A stretch of 64,000 bases of DNA from CAYWVR01 sp964461715 (GTDB taxonomy: Bacteria > Planctomycetota > Phycisphaerae > FEN-1346): assembly GCA_964461715.1 (NCBI GenBank), contig CAYWVR010000011.1, positions 1 through 64,000 of the forward strand. Direction: 5' to 3'. The notes beneath the pieces were generated by a model. The model saw only the letters and a program-made list of their open reading frames with translations, was not told the origin of the DNA and made no database searches. Of this stretch, positions 32,521 through 39,800 are shown in pieces; within the stretch, counting starts at the first letter, position 1; each line of letters starts with the position of its first letter. A program made the position numbers and the translations under genes.

Positions 32521-33576
32521 ATGGCCGCCTCCTTCCCCCTCCCCAAGACCCAGCGGGCCGCCGTCTACTACCGCAACGACGACGTGCGCATCGAGCACCG
32601 CCCCGTTCCCGAGATCGGTCCCGGGGAGGTCCTGGTTCGCATCGGCGCCTCGGGCATCTGCGGCTCGGACGTCCTCGAGTGGTACCGCATCAAGAAGGCC
32701 CCCATCGTCCTCGGCCATGAGGTGGCGGGGGAGATCGTCCGCGTCGGCGAGGGCGTCACGAAGTTCGCGATCGGCGATCGCGTCGCCGTCAACCATCACG
32801 TCCCGTGCAACACGTGCCGCTACTGCCGGGCGGGCCATCACACGGCCTGCGAGACGCTGCACACGACGGCGTTCGACCCCGGCGGGTTCTGCGAGTATGT
32901 CCGGGTGCCCCCGCTCCAGACGGATCGCGGCGTGTATCCGCTGGCGGCGGGGGTCTCGTTCGAGGAAGGCTCGTTCGCCGAGCCGCTGGGGTGCGTGCTG
33001 CGCGGGCAGCAGAGCGTGGACCGGAAGGCCGGGCAGACGGTGGCGGTGCTCGGGGCGGGGGTCTCGGGCATCCTGCACGTGGCGCTGGCGAAGGCGCTCG
33101 GGGCGGGGCGCATCCTCGCGACGGACATCGACGCGTGGCACCTGGAGCAGGCCCGGCGCTTCGGCGCCGACGAGGCGTTCGACGCGAGGGAGGGCGACGT
33201 GGCGGCGCTTCTTCGGGAGGCCAACGGGGGGCGGGGCCTGGACCTCGTGGTCGTCTGTTGCGGGGCGCTCTCGGCGTTCGAGCAGGGCCTCGCGGCGGTC
33301 GATCGCGGCGGGACGGTCCTATGCTTTGCGACCACCGACCCCGGCGTCGCCCTCGAAGTGCCGCTGAACGATTTCTGGCGAAACGACGTGACCTTGAAAC
33401 CGAGCTACGGCAATGCGCCCGCCGACGCCGTCACGGCCCTCGACCTTATCGCCGCCGGCCGCGTCCCCGTCGCCGAGATGATCACCCACCGCCTGCCCCT
33501 GGAAGAGGCCCGGGAAGGTTTCCGCCTCATGGCCACCCCCGGCGGCCCCTCCCTCAAGGTCGTCCTCGAGCCGTAG
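32521..33576 (+). CDS. Zinc-dependent polyol/alcohol dehydrogenase (MDR family)
   Basis: A 351-residue medium-chain dehydrogenase. The catalytic zinc region reads ASGICGSDVLEWY and LGHEVAGEIVRVG. The structural zinc loop is CNTCRYCRAGHHTAC, all four Cys present. The cofactor site is VLGAGVSGILHVALAKALGA. The pattern is like sorbitol (L-iditol) 2-dehydrogenases. It is last of the plus-strand operon starting with the SDR, 18 bp after the aldolase, and is convergent with the PfkB kinase. It probably makes a ketose for phosphorylation. Confidence 0.9.
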   Translation: MAASFPLPKTQRAAVYYRNDDVRIEHRPVPEIGPGEVLVRIGASGICGSDVLEWYRIKKAPIVLGHEVAGEIVRVGEGVTKFAIGDRVAVNHHVPCNTCRYCRAGHHTACETLHTTAFDPGGFCEYVRVPPLQTDRGVYPLAAGVSFEEGSFAEPLGCVLRGQQSVDRKAGQTVAVLGAGVSGILHVALAKALGAGRILATDIDAWHLEQARRFGADEAFDAREGDVAALLREANGGRGLDLVVVCCGALSAFEQGLAAVDRGGTVLCFATTDPGVALEVPLNDFWRNDVTLKPSYGNAPADAVTALDLIAAGRVPVAEMITHRLPLEEAREGFRLMATPGGPSLKVVLEP

Positions 33577-33590
33577 CGGCCGTCCAGGAC

Positions 33591-34646
33591 CTAGAACACC
33601 GACTCCCGATACCCGAACTCCTCCGCCACCGCTCGGGTCTCGTCGAGCGTCGTGGCGGCGCCGGTGCAGGTGGGGTCGGAGAGGCAGACGGCGGCGGCGG
33701 AGACGCCGAGGCGGAGGCTCTCGTCGAGCGGCCACCGCTCGTGGAGGCCGTAGAGGACGCCCGCGCAGAAGGCGTCCCCCGCCCCGGCCCCGCCGCGGAT
33801 GTACCCTTCCGGCAGGGCCAGCGACGGTTGCCAGAGCTCCTCTCCGTCGGCCGTCCGGACGTAGCCGCCCTCGGGCAGATGGATGCAGACGAGCTTCCCC
33901 ACGCCCAGGTCCAGCAGGTCCTTCGCCGCGGCGCGGATGGCCGCCGGGTCGGGCTCGTCGCCGGGCTTCAGGTCGCGGCCGGTGGTCTTGCCGGCCTCGA
34001 ACTCGTTGAGGATCGCGTAGTCGGCGTGCTTGAGGGCGGGCCGGACGATCTCGGGGAACCGGTCGCTGTCCTCGCTGACGACGTCGATGGACGTTTCGAT
34101 GCCCGCCGCCTGGCATGCCGCCAGCACCCGCGCGGCCACGGTGCCGAACTCGGGGTCGGCCTCGTCGAAGCGGTCCAGGAGCAGGAGGTACCCGAGGTGG
34201 AGGATGCGGGCCCGGATCGTCTCGACGGGCACGTGCTCGGGGCCGAAGCGGGCGTTGGCGCCGCGATTGTGGAAGAAGGTGCGGCGGCCGGTGGGCTTGG
34301 CGACGATGACGAGGGTGTAGCTGGTGGGAGCGTCGGGGTCGGCGCCGAGGGCCGCCCGGTCGATGCGATGGCGGGCGAGGTCGTCGCGGATGAACTCGCC
34401 GTCGGGATCGGCGCCCGTCAGGCCGATGGCCTCGAGGGGCAGGGCCCGGCCCGGCGTGCCGTCGGGCCCCACGGGAGGCCCGAAGCGCGCCAAGTCCACC
34501 AGGCAGTTGTAGGGCGAGCCGCCGGTGCCCCGGCCCTGGTCGAGGATGTTGGCGAGGGTCTCCTCGCGGGGAAAGAGGTCGCAGATGTAGACGTGGTCGA
34601 TGATCCAGTTTCCCGCACACGCGATGCCGCGCCGCGTCTTGCTCAT
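33591..34646 (-). CDS. PfkB family carbohydrate kinase
   Basis: A 351-residue ribokinase-type kinase. GTGGSPYNCLVDLARFG gives the substrate-binding start, and GGAGAGDAFCAGVLYGL is the PfkB signature 2 with the catalytic Asp. It transfers ATP phosphate to a sugar or sugar-like hydroxyl. It faces the SDR-aldolase operon (14 bp between stops), and together they could oxidise, phosphorylate and cleave a sugar. Its start at 34646 is set by the family start and the promoter 40 bp upstream; the ribosome site is a plain G-run. Confidence 0.9.
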   Translation of the reverse strand: MSKTRRGIACAGNWIIDHVYICDLFPREETLANILDQGRGTGGSPYNCLVDLARFGPPVGPDGTPGRALPLEAIGLTGADPDGEFIRDDLARHRIDRAALGADPDAPTSYTLVIVAKPTGRRTFFHNRGANARFGPEHVPVETIRARILHLGYLLLLDRFDEADPEFGTVAARVLAACQAAGIETSIDVVSEDSDRFPEIVRPALKHADYAILNEFEAGKTTGRDLKPGDEPDPAAIRAAAKDLLDLGVGKLVCIHLPEGGYVRTADGEELWQPSLALPEGYIRGGAGAGDAFCAGVLYGLHERWPLDESLRLGVSAAAVCLSDPTCTGAATTLDETRAVAEEFGYRESVF

Positions 34647-34685
34647 CGGGGGCCCCCTTTCCGGGCTTCGGGCCAAGGTGGGGGC

Positions 34686-34714
34686 ATGATAGCGGCCCCG
34701 CCGCCGGGCCGCAA
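34686..34714 (-). promoter_or_regulatory. Sigma70-type promoter of the PfkB gene
   Basis: On the minus strand: TTGCGG (34709-34714), 17-bp spacer, TATCAT (34686-34691). Confidence 0.6.
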
Positions 34715-34741
34715 GCGGACCTTCGCAGGGGCCTTTTTTCG

Positions 34742-34770
34742 TTGACAGGTCGCGGCGCGCGGCCGATAGT
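34742..34770 (+). promoter_or_regulatory. Sigma70-type promoter of the kinase gene, consensus -35
   Basis: TTGACA (34742-34747), 17-bp spacer, GATAGT (34765-34770), preceded by TTTTTTCG. Confidence 0.65.
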
Positions 34771-34801
34771 GGGCCGCCGAGCGGGGCACGTGGGCCTATC
34801 C

Positions 34802-36040
34802 ATGTCGGCATGGCCGGGTGAAGCGCGGTTCGAGCAGTACCTCCTGGACCACGGTCTCGCGACCGAGGACGAAATCCGGAAGGCCCGGGAGGCCCTGAAG
34901 ACCGCCCCCGACGTCGAGGGCCGCCGCCCCACGCTGCCCGAGGCCCTCGTCGTGACCGGGTCGATCACCAAGAGCCAGGCCCGCCGCACCCTCAAGGCCA
35001 TCCAGACCGAGTCCGCCGCGCCCACCGTCCAGGTGCCGGGCATCCAGATCATGGAGCGTCTCGGGCGCGGCAGCCAGGCGGTCGTCTACAAGGGCCGCCA
35101 AGTCAGCGTCGATCGGATCGTGGCCGTGAAGATCCTCCTGTCGAAGCAGGCTCGCGACCCGGACAACCGACGCCGCTTCATCCAGGAGGCCAAGGCCGCC
35201 GCCAAGCTCAACCATAATAACATTGTCCAGGCCATCGACGCGGGCGAGAGCGAGGGGTACTCGTACTTCATCATGGAATACATCGACGGGACGACCGTCG
35301 AGGATATCCTGAAGAAACAGGTGGGCCCGATCCAGGAGGAAGAGGCCCTCCGCATCATCATCCAGATCGCCGAGGCCCTGGCCCACGCCCACAAGCGGGG
35401 CTTCATCCATCGCGACGTCAAGCCGGCCAACATCATGCTCACCCACGAGGGCGTGGCGAAGCTCGCGGACATGGGCCTCGCGCGCCAGACCGCCGACGCC
35501 GCCGCCGCTATGGAGGAGGCCGGCAAGGCCTACGGCACGCCCTACTACATCGCCCCGGAGCAGGTGCGCGGCGACCCGAACATCGATTTCCGGGCCGACA
35601 TCTACTCCCTCGGGGCCACCTTCTACGAGATGCTGACCGGCCGCCCGCCCTATCAGGCCGCCACCCCCCAAGAGGTCATGCGCAAGCACGTCACCGGCAC
35701 CCTCGCGCCGCCCGACCACGTCAACCCCGACCTCTCGGCGGGCGTCAGCGAGGTGGTCGAGGTCATGATGAGCAAGCGACCAAAGGACCGGTACGCCTCG
35801 ACCGAGGACCTGCTGGTGGACCTGAAGGGCGTCGCTCGCGGCGAGCCGCCCCGCATCGCCCGCGAGAAGGTCGGCATGCAGGACGAGCTGATGGAGGGCC
35901 TGGCGGCAGGAGAGGAACTGGAGGAGGTCGTTCCCCGCGCCGCCGAGCCCGACCCGTTCGCCTTCAACCAGCTCGCCGTCATCCTCGCCGTCGCGCTCGC
36001 GATCTCGATCCTCGTCAACATCCTGCTGGCTATCTTCTGA
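34802..36040 (+). CDS. Membrane-anchored Ser/Thr protein kinase
   Basis: A 412-residue Hanks-type kinase. The first 75 residues form a helical domain (FEQYLLDHGLATEDEIRKA) unlike the kinase fold. The catalytic domain (about 80-345) has LGRGSQAVVYKG, VAVKIL with the ATP lysine, HRDVKPANIM and DMGLARQT, where DMG replaces the usual DFG, then APEQVRGDPNIDFRADIYSLG. A single span at the end (about 390-411) anchors it, so the kinase faces the cytoplasm. It phosphorylates unknown targets. It has its own consensus promoter; a terminator-like hairpin follows at 36139. Confidence 0.92.
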   Translation: MSAWPGEARFEQYLLDHGLATEDEIRKAREALKTAPDVEGRRPTLPEALVVTGSITKSQARRTLKAIQTESAAPTVQVPGIQIMERLGRGSQAVVYKGRQVSVDRIVAVKILLSKQARDPDNRRRFIQEAKAAAKLNHNNIVQAIDAGESEGYSYFIMEYIDGTTVEDILKKQVGPIQEEEALRIIIQIAEALAHAHKRGFIHRDVKPANIMLTHEGVAKLADMGLARQTADAAAAMEEAGKAYGTPYYIAPEQVRGDPNIDFRADIYSLGATFYEMLTGRPPYQAATPQEVMRKHVTGTLAPPDHVNPDLSAGVSEVVEVMMSKRPKDRYASTEDLLVDLKGVARGEPPRIAREKVGMQDELMEGLAAGEELEEVVPRAAEPDPFAFNQLAVILAVALAISILVNILLAIF

Positions 36041-36138
36041 GGGGGTGGCCCAGAGCGCCCTCGCATGCCACGTTTCGCCGGCCCCGGGGCCTCGCTGACG
36101 CCCAAGGTGTGCCTCACAGCTCCGGCGCCGCGCGCACA

Positions 36139-36188
36139 CGACCGGCCGGCGTCCCGCGTGAGCGGTGGCACCGGCCGGTCGGTTTGAT
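36139..36188 (+). terminator. Hairpin terminator after the kinase gene
   Basis: A perfect 11-bp stem (CGACCGGCCGG at 36139-36149 with its complement at 36171-36181), then GTTTGAT. The T content is weak. It may also serve the convergent DUF1328 gene. Confidence 0.45.
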
Positions 36189-36226
36189 AAGGCCGCGGCC
36201 CGGGACCGCGGTCCGTGTGCCTATCC

Positions 36227-36415
36227 TTACGCGACGGAACGATGCCGCGCGTGGCCGAAGAGGCCCAGAATCAGCAGCACGACGAAGACGACGAGGAAAA
36301 TCCAGAACAGGACCTCCGCGACGTCTGCCGCGGCCGCCGAGATGCCTCCGAAGCCGAAAAAGCCGGCGATCAGGGCGACTACGAAGAAGATCAACGCCCA
36401 CTTGAGCAAGCCCAT
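36227..36415 (-). CDS. DUF1328 small membrane protein (YtjA-like)
   Basis: A 62-residue protein with two hydrophobic spans (about 4-22 and 34-53) around GFFGFGGISAAAADVAEV, the recognisable DUF1328 core. It ends in a basic tail. GGAAAGG precedes the ATG. The family is widespread in bacteria and lacks a defined function; a stress or membrane role is often proposed. A TATAAT on this strand at 36529-36534 could serve it, but no good -35 is present. Confidence 0.85.
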   Translation of the reverse strand: MGLLKWALIFFVVALIAGFFGFGGISAAAADVAEVLFWIFLVVFVVLLILGLFGHARHRSVA

Positions 36416-36491
36416 GGTCTGACCTTTCCACGCTCGGATTCGTTTCCAGTTGCGGCCCCCATTCTACGGGCTCCGAGGCGGCGGCGAATGA

Positions 36492-36602
36492 GGGCCGATG
36501 CCCGAATCGGCCCCCGACGCTTGCCGGAATTATAATGGGGGCAGGCCCGAGGTCGGGCAGGGGAATGGCCATAAATGCGGGACCGCGGTGGCGCCACCGC
36601 GG
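36492..36602. other. Hairpins and palindrome between DUF1328 and the regulator
   Basis: An 8-bp hairpin (GGGCCGAT 36492-36499 with ATCGGCCC 36506-36513) and a perfect 20-bp palindrome at 36583-36602. The palindrome lies just past the stop of the truncated XylR-type regulator and could end its transcript. No gene was seen in 36416-36629. Confidence 0.4.
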
Positions 36603-36629
36603 CTCATCACCACCGCTCACGGCGCCGGC

Positions 36630-37451
36630 TCACGCGCGCTGCGTCGAGGCCCGGGTCGTGATGCCGGTGGGTGGTAGAAGGATGGGACCCTCGGGCGGCG
36701 CCTCCCCCGACATCAAGCGGTCCAGCACCGCCGCCCCCTCGTGGCCTACCTCATCGAGCGGCAACGCGACGCTCGAAAGGGTGGGGCGGGCCATGCGGCA
36801 GAGGAGATCGTCGTCGTCGACGCCGAGGATCGCGACGTCCTGCGGCACCTTTGCGCCGATGCGGCGGCAGGCCTCCAGCACGGACACGGCGCGCGTGTCG
36901 TTGCAGGCCATCACGCCGACGGGCCTGGCGAGCCCTTCGAGCCACCGGGCGATGTCCTGCTGCGCCCCGTCCCAGCTCCAGTCGAGTCGAATTGCCGGGT
37001 CCGGCTCGTAGGCGCTCACCTCGAAGCCCGCCTCCTCGACCCGCCCGGCGTAACCCGCGCCCCGCCGGTCCGAAAAGCCGAACCCCGGGAACCCGCAGTA
37101 CGCGAACCGCTCCAGGCCCAGATTCAGGAGGTGCTCGGCCCCCAGGCGCCCCGCGGCCCTCGGGTCCGGGATGACCTGCGGCAAGGGAGCGTCGGCCAGG
37201 GTGCCGGAGACGTTCACCGCCGCCACGCCGCGCTCGGCCATGGCCCGGGCGACGCGTTCGCGGCGGACGTTGGCCAGGATGCCGTCGGGTTCCCAATCGA
37301 GAATCTCGGGGAAGTCGACGCCCGGCTGGAACTGCGTGGAGAAGACCCAGGAGGGCTTATCCTCGGCATAGCGGGCCACACCGGCGGCAATTCCGCGATG
37401 ATAGCTCTGGTTAACGGGGATGAGCATCGCCACGCGCACAAGATGGGCCAT
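36630..37451 (-). CDS. XylR-type sugar-binding regulator lacking the DNA-binding domain
   Basis: A 273-residue protein with the LacI/XylR-type ligand-binding fold: VAMLIPVNQSYHRGIAAGVARYA, YCGFPGFGFSDRRGAGY, VGVMACNDTRAVSVLEACRR and AILGVDDDDLLCRMARPTLS. It matches its neighbour (37546-38700) up to GITTRAST and then stops, so the C-terminal AraC helix-turn-helix of the neighbour is absent. No remnant of that domain is visible downstream in any frame. It could act as a ligand sensor that pairs with the full-length protein, or be a truncated copy. GGAGGGG precedes the ATG at 37451, which is favoured over an upstream in-frame codon. Confidence 0.8.
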   Translation of the reverse strand: MAHLVRVAMLIPVNQSYHRGIAAGVARYAEDKPSWVFSTQFQPGVDFPEILDWEPDGILANVRRERVARAMAERGVAAVNVSGTLADAPLPQVIPDPRAAGRLGAEHLLNLGLERFAYCGFPGFGFSDRRGAGYAGRVEEAGFEVSAYEPDPAIRLDWSWDGAQQDIARWLEGLARPVGVMACNDTRAVSVLEACRRIGAKVPQDVAILGVDDDDLLCRMARPTLSSVALPLDEVGHEGAAVLDRLMSGEAPPEGPILLPPTGITTRASTQRA

Positions 37452-37545
37452 CGTCGCCCCTCCACGGGAGGCACGTTCGTCACGTCTCCCATTATAGGGC
37501 AAACCGGCCCCCGAGGGGGATCGCGCGTCAGGCGACCGCGACGCG

Positions 37546-38700
37546 CTAACAGACCCGGTTCTGCATCCGGAAATCGGTGGGCGTCATGCCCGTCTCGCGC
37601 TTGAAAATCTGAGAGAGGATCTGGGCGCGGCGGAAGCCGGACCGCTCGGCCACCGCGGGCATGGGAAGGTCCGTCTCCACCAGTATCTGCCGTGCACGCT
37701 CCAGGTGAACCCGCCGGATCTCGTCGCGCGGCGATCGCTGGAGCTTCTCGCGGAACCGTCGCTCCAGGCTCCGACGCGACACGCCCGCGGCCGTCACCAC
37801 GTCCGGCACGTCGATGGGGTGGCCGGCGTGCTCGCGGATGTAGCGCAGCGCCTCGACGACCGCCTCGTCCTCGACGGCCATGACGTCGGTCGACGGGCGG
37901 GCGATGACCCCCATCGGGGCGAACGTGACCGGCTTCTTCGGGGCGGCCTTGCCCTTCCACAAGCGGGCCAGCATCGCCGCCGCCTCGTACCCGATCTTCT
38001 CGAGCGGCTGGACCACGCTCGAGAGGGGCGGCAGGGCCAACTCGCACATGACCGGGTCGTTGTCCACGCCGAGCACCGCCACGTCCTCCGGCACCTGGAG
38101 GTCGGCTCGGCGGCAGGCCTCCAGCACGTCGAAGGCCCGCACGTCGTTGCAGGCCATCAGGGCCACCGGCTTCTGGAGCGACCCGAGCCACGCCACCAGG
38201 CTCTCCTGCTCCTTCTCCAGCGTCCAGTCCGTGCCGGGCACGTGCGGCTCGGCGTAGGACTCGACCGTGCAGCCCAGCTCGCGGATGCGGGCCTCGAAGC
38301 CCTGTTGCCGCCCCGCGGACATGCCCAGGCCCTGGTACCCGCAGAACGCGAAGCGCTCGAAGCCGCGGGCCTTGAAATGGTCGGCGCCGACCCGGCCGAT
38401 GGCGTGGCCGTCGCTGATGACCCGCGGAAGCCGCCCGTCCGGGGCGGAGGCCGAGACGTTCACCGCCGGGACGCCCTTCTCGATCGCCGCGTCGACGACC
38501 TCGGCGTGGTGCGTCTGGAGGAGGAACCCGTCGGGGTCCCAGTCGCGAATCCAGCCCAGCCGCGGGCGGTACCCGTGGAGCTGAATAGACAGGGCCCAGG
38601 GCCCGTGGGTCCGGCTGTACTGAGCGATACCTCGCATCAGGCCCCGCCCGTAGGCGTCGCCGGCGGCAATGAACAGGCCCACGCGCTTCAGGTCAGCCAT
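37546..38700 (-). CDS. XylR-type transcriptional regulator (LacI-like sensor, AraC HTH)
   Basis: A 384-residue regulator. Residues 1-270 are a periplasmic-binding-like sugar sensor (VGLFIAAGDAYGRGLMRGIA, CGYQGLGMSAGRQQGF, VALMACNDVRAFDVLEACRR). Residues 275-384 are an AraC-type double helix-turn-helix (VTAAGVSRRSLERRFREKL and RSGFRRAQILSQIFKRETG). It probably controls sugar genes and itself. The start at 38700 has GGAGG at the right distance; an earlier in-frame ATG at 38715 overlaps that site. Upstream repeats (38750-38783) overlap its promoter and look like its operator. Its truncated paralogue lies downstream on the same strand. Confidence 0.92.
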   Translation of the reverse strand: MADLKRVGLFIAAGDAYGRGLMRGIAQYSRTHGPWALSIQLHGYRPRLGWIRDWDPDGFLLQTHHAEVVDAAIEKGVPAVNVSASAPDGRLPRVISDGHAIGRVGADHFKARGFERFAFCGYQGLGMSAGRQQGFEARIRELGCTVESYAEPHVPGTDWTLEKEQESLVAWLGSLQKPVALMACNDVRAFDVLEACRRADLQVPEDVAVLGVDNDPVMCELALPPLSSVVQPLEKIGYEAAAMLARLWKGKAAPKKPVTFAPMGVIARPSTDVMAVEDEAVVEALRYIREHAGHPIDVPDVVTAAGVSRRSLERRFREKLQRSPRDEIRRVHLERARQILVETDLPMPAVAERSGFRRAQILSQIFKRETGMTPTDFRMQNRVC

Positions 38701-38732
38701 GATTTGTGCCTCCATCGAGTGCGCAAGGTCGC

Positions 38733-38760
38733 ATCATACCGCGTGACGGTTTTGCCGCAA
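38733..38760 (-). promoter_or_regulatory. Promoter of the XylR-type regulator gene
   Basis: On the minus strand: TTGCGG (38755-38760), 16-bp spacer, TATGAT (38733-38738). The -35 overlaps the candidate operator. Confidence 0.55.
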
Positions 38761-38783
38761 AAGAAGAAAACTTCTGCGCATAA
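38750..38783 (-). promoter_or_regulatory. Candidate AraC/XylR operator
   Basis: On the minus strand, TTATGCGCA-GAA and TTTTGCGGCAAAA form an imperfect direct repeat, with an AGAAG/CTTCT inverted repeat between. The 9-mers TTATGCGCA and TTTGCGGCA recur together at 12486-12507. Operator function is inferred from position at the -35. Confidence 0.4.
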
Positions 38784-39005
38784 ACTTATTGTCCCCGGCC
38801 CGCCCGGGCGTCGACAATAGGGTCGCCCCGATCCCAGCAGCGCAAGGGGCGGAGCGGGCGGTCCATGCGGCCGCCCGCTCGCTTTCCCGGCCTGTCCCGG
38901 GAAGGCCGGGCTATGCAGGGCAAGCCATCGCGGCGGCGAAACGGACCCGGGGGCCTGCGGGCGCTCAAGGGGCCGGTCGGCACTTTCATGCGCCGCCCCG
39001 GTCGG
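38784..39005. other. Non-coding stretch with two tandem hairpins
   Basis: No gene seen. A perfect 10-bp hairpin (GAGCGGGCGG 38852-38861, complement 38871-38880) is followed at once by a TTCCCGG/CCGGGAA hairpin. The T content is too low for a clear terminator. Confidence 0.35.
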
Positions 39006-39011
39006 TATAAT
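39006..39011 (+). promoter_or_regulatory. Consensus -10 of the following membrane protein gene
   Basis: A perfect TATAAT, 34 bp before the ATG at 39046. The hexamer 17 bp upstream (CTTTCA, 38983-38988) is a poor -35. Confidence 0.4.
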
Positions 39012-39045
39012 GGCCGCTTCACCCGACCGGCCGGGGGAGGATGCG

Positions 39046-39777
39046 ATGACCCGACGCCAAGCCGTCCTGATGCTCGTCCTCGGCGGCGCCCTTGCCGGCG
39101 CCCTGGTTCTCGTGTACGTTCTCGCGCTGCCGGCCGAGGTCGCCTGGTCGACGAACCGGGTCCTCCATCACGCCTGGCAGGCCGTCGTGGCCCTGGCCGG
39201 GGCGGGCGGGGCCGTCTGGAGCCTCTGGCCCCGCGCCAAGGCCCGCCGCCGCGACGTCGAACGCGAGCGGACCCGCCGCCGGGCCATTGCCTTCGCGGGC
39301 GTCGTCGTGGCCGCAGTGCTCTTGGTGATCCTCGTCGAGCCGTGGCGCGACTCGTGGACGCGGGACTTCCTCGATCGGACCGCCTCGAGCGACCTGGTGA
39401 CCATCGGCGACGCCCTCCGCCGCTACGGGACCGACCACGAGGACGCCGACCCGCCGACGCTGGCGGCCCTCGTGCCGGCGTACCTGGAGCGGGAGGCCCT
39501 GTACTACGCCTATCGCGAGGGACCGTGGGAGGCCCCGCCGCCGCCGCACGACGCCGCGCTTCGCCCGAGCTACGTCCTGGCCCCGGCCCTGAAACCCGAC
39601 CGGGGCGACAAGCCCCGCGAGACGCGCATCCTCGTCTACCTCCGTCCCGGGCAGGCCTGGTCGCCCATGACGATCCTCCTGGACCGCGACGGCGCAATCC
39701 ACCTGCGGGGCGAGGATATCGTGGAGGTGTTCGAGGAGCAGTTGGCGGATCAGGAGCAGGACGGGCCGCCAAAATGA
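39046..39777 (+). CDS. Membrane protein with C-terminal soluble domain, unknown
   Basis: I do not recognise this 244-residue protein. It has three hydrophobic spans (about 5-28, 45-60 and 82-100), a basic loop RAKARRRDVERERTRRR between the second and third, then a soluble domain (about 105-244). The soluble part contains LVTIGDALRRYGTDHEDADP, which resembles the start of type II pseudopilin-type globular domains, but no pilin signal exists. GGGGGAGG precedes the ATG. It is convergent with the large kinase gene downstream. Confidence 0.6.
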   Translation: MTRRQAVLMLVLGGALAGALVLVYVLALPAEVAWSTNRVLHHAWQAVVALAGAGGAVWSLWPRAKARRRDVERERTRRRAIAFAGVVVAAVLLVILVEPWRDSWTRDFLDRTASSDLVTIGDALRRYGTDHEDADPPTLAALVPAYLEREALYYAYREGPWEAPPPPHDAALRPSYVLAPALKPDRGDKPRETRILVYLRPGQAWSPMTILLDRDGAIHLRGEDIVEVFEEQLADQEQDGPPK

Positions 39778-39800
39778 CGCGGGCCGGGCCGAAGCGTTCG

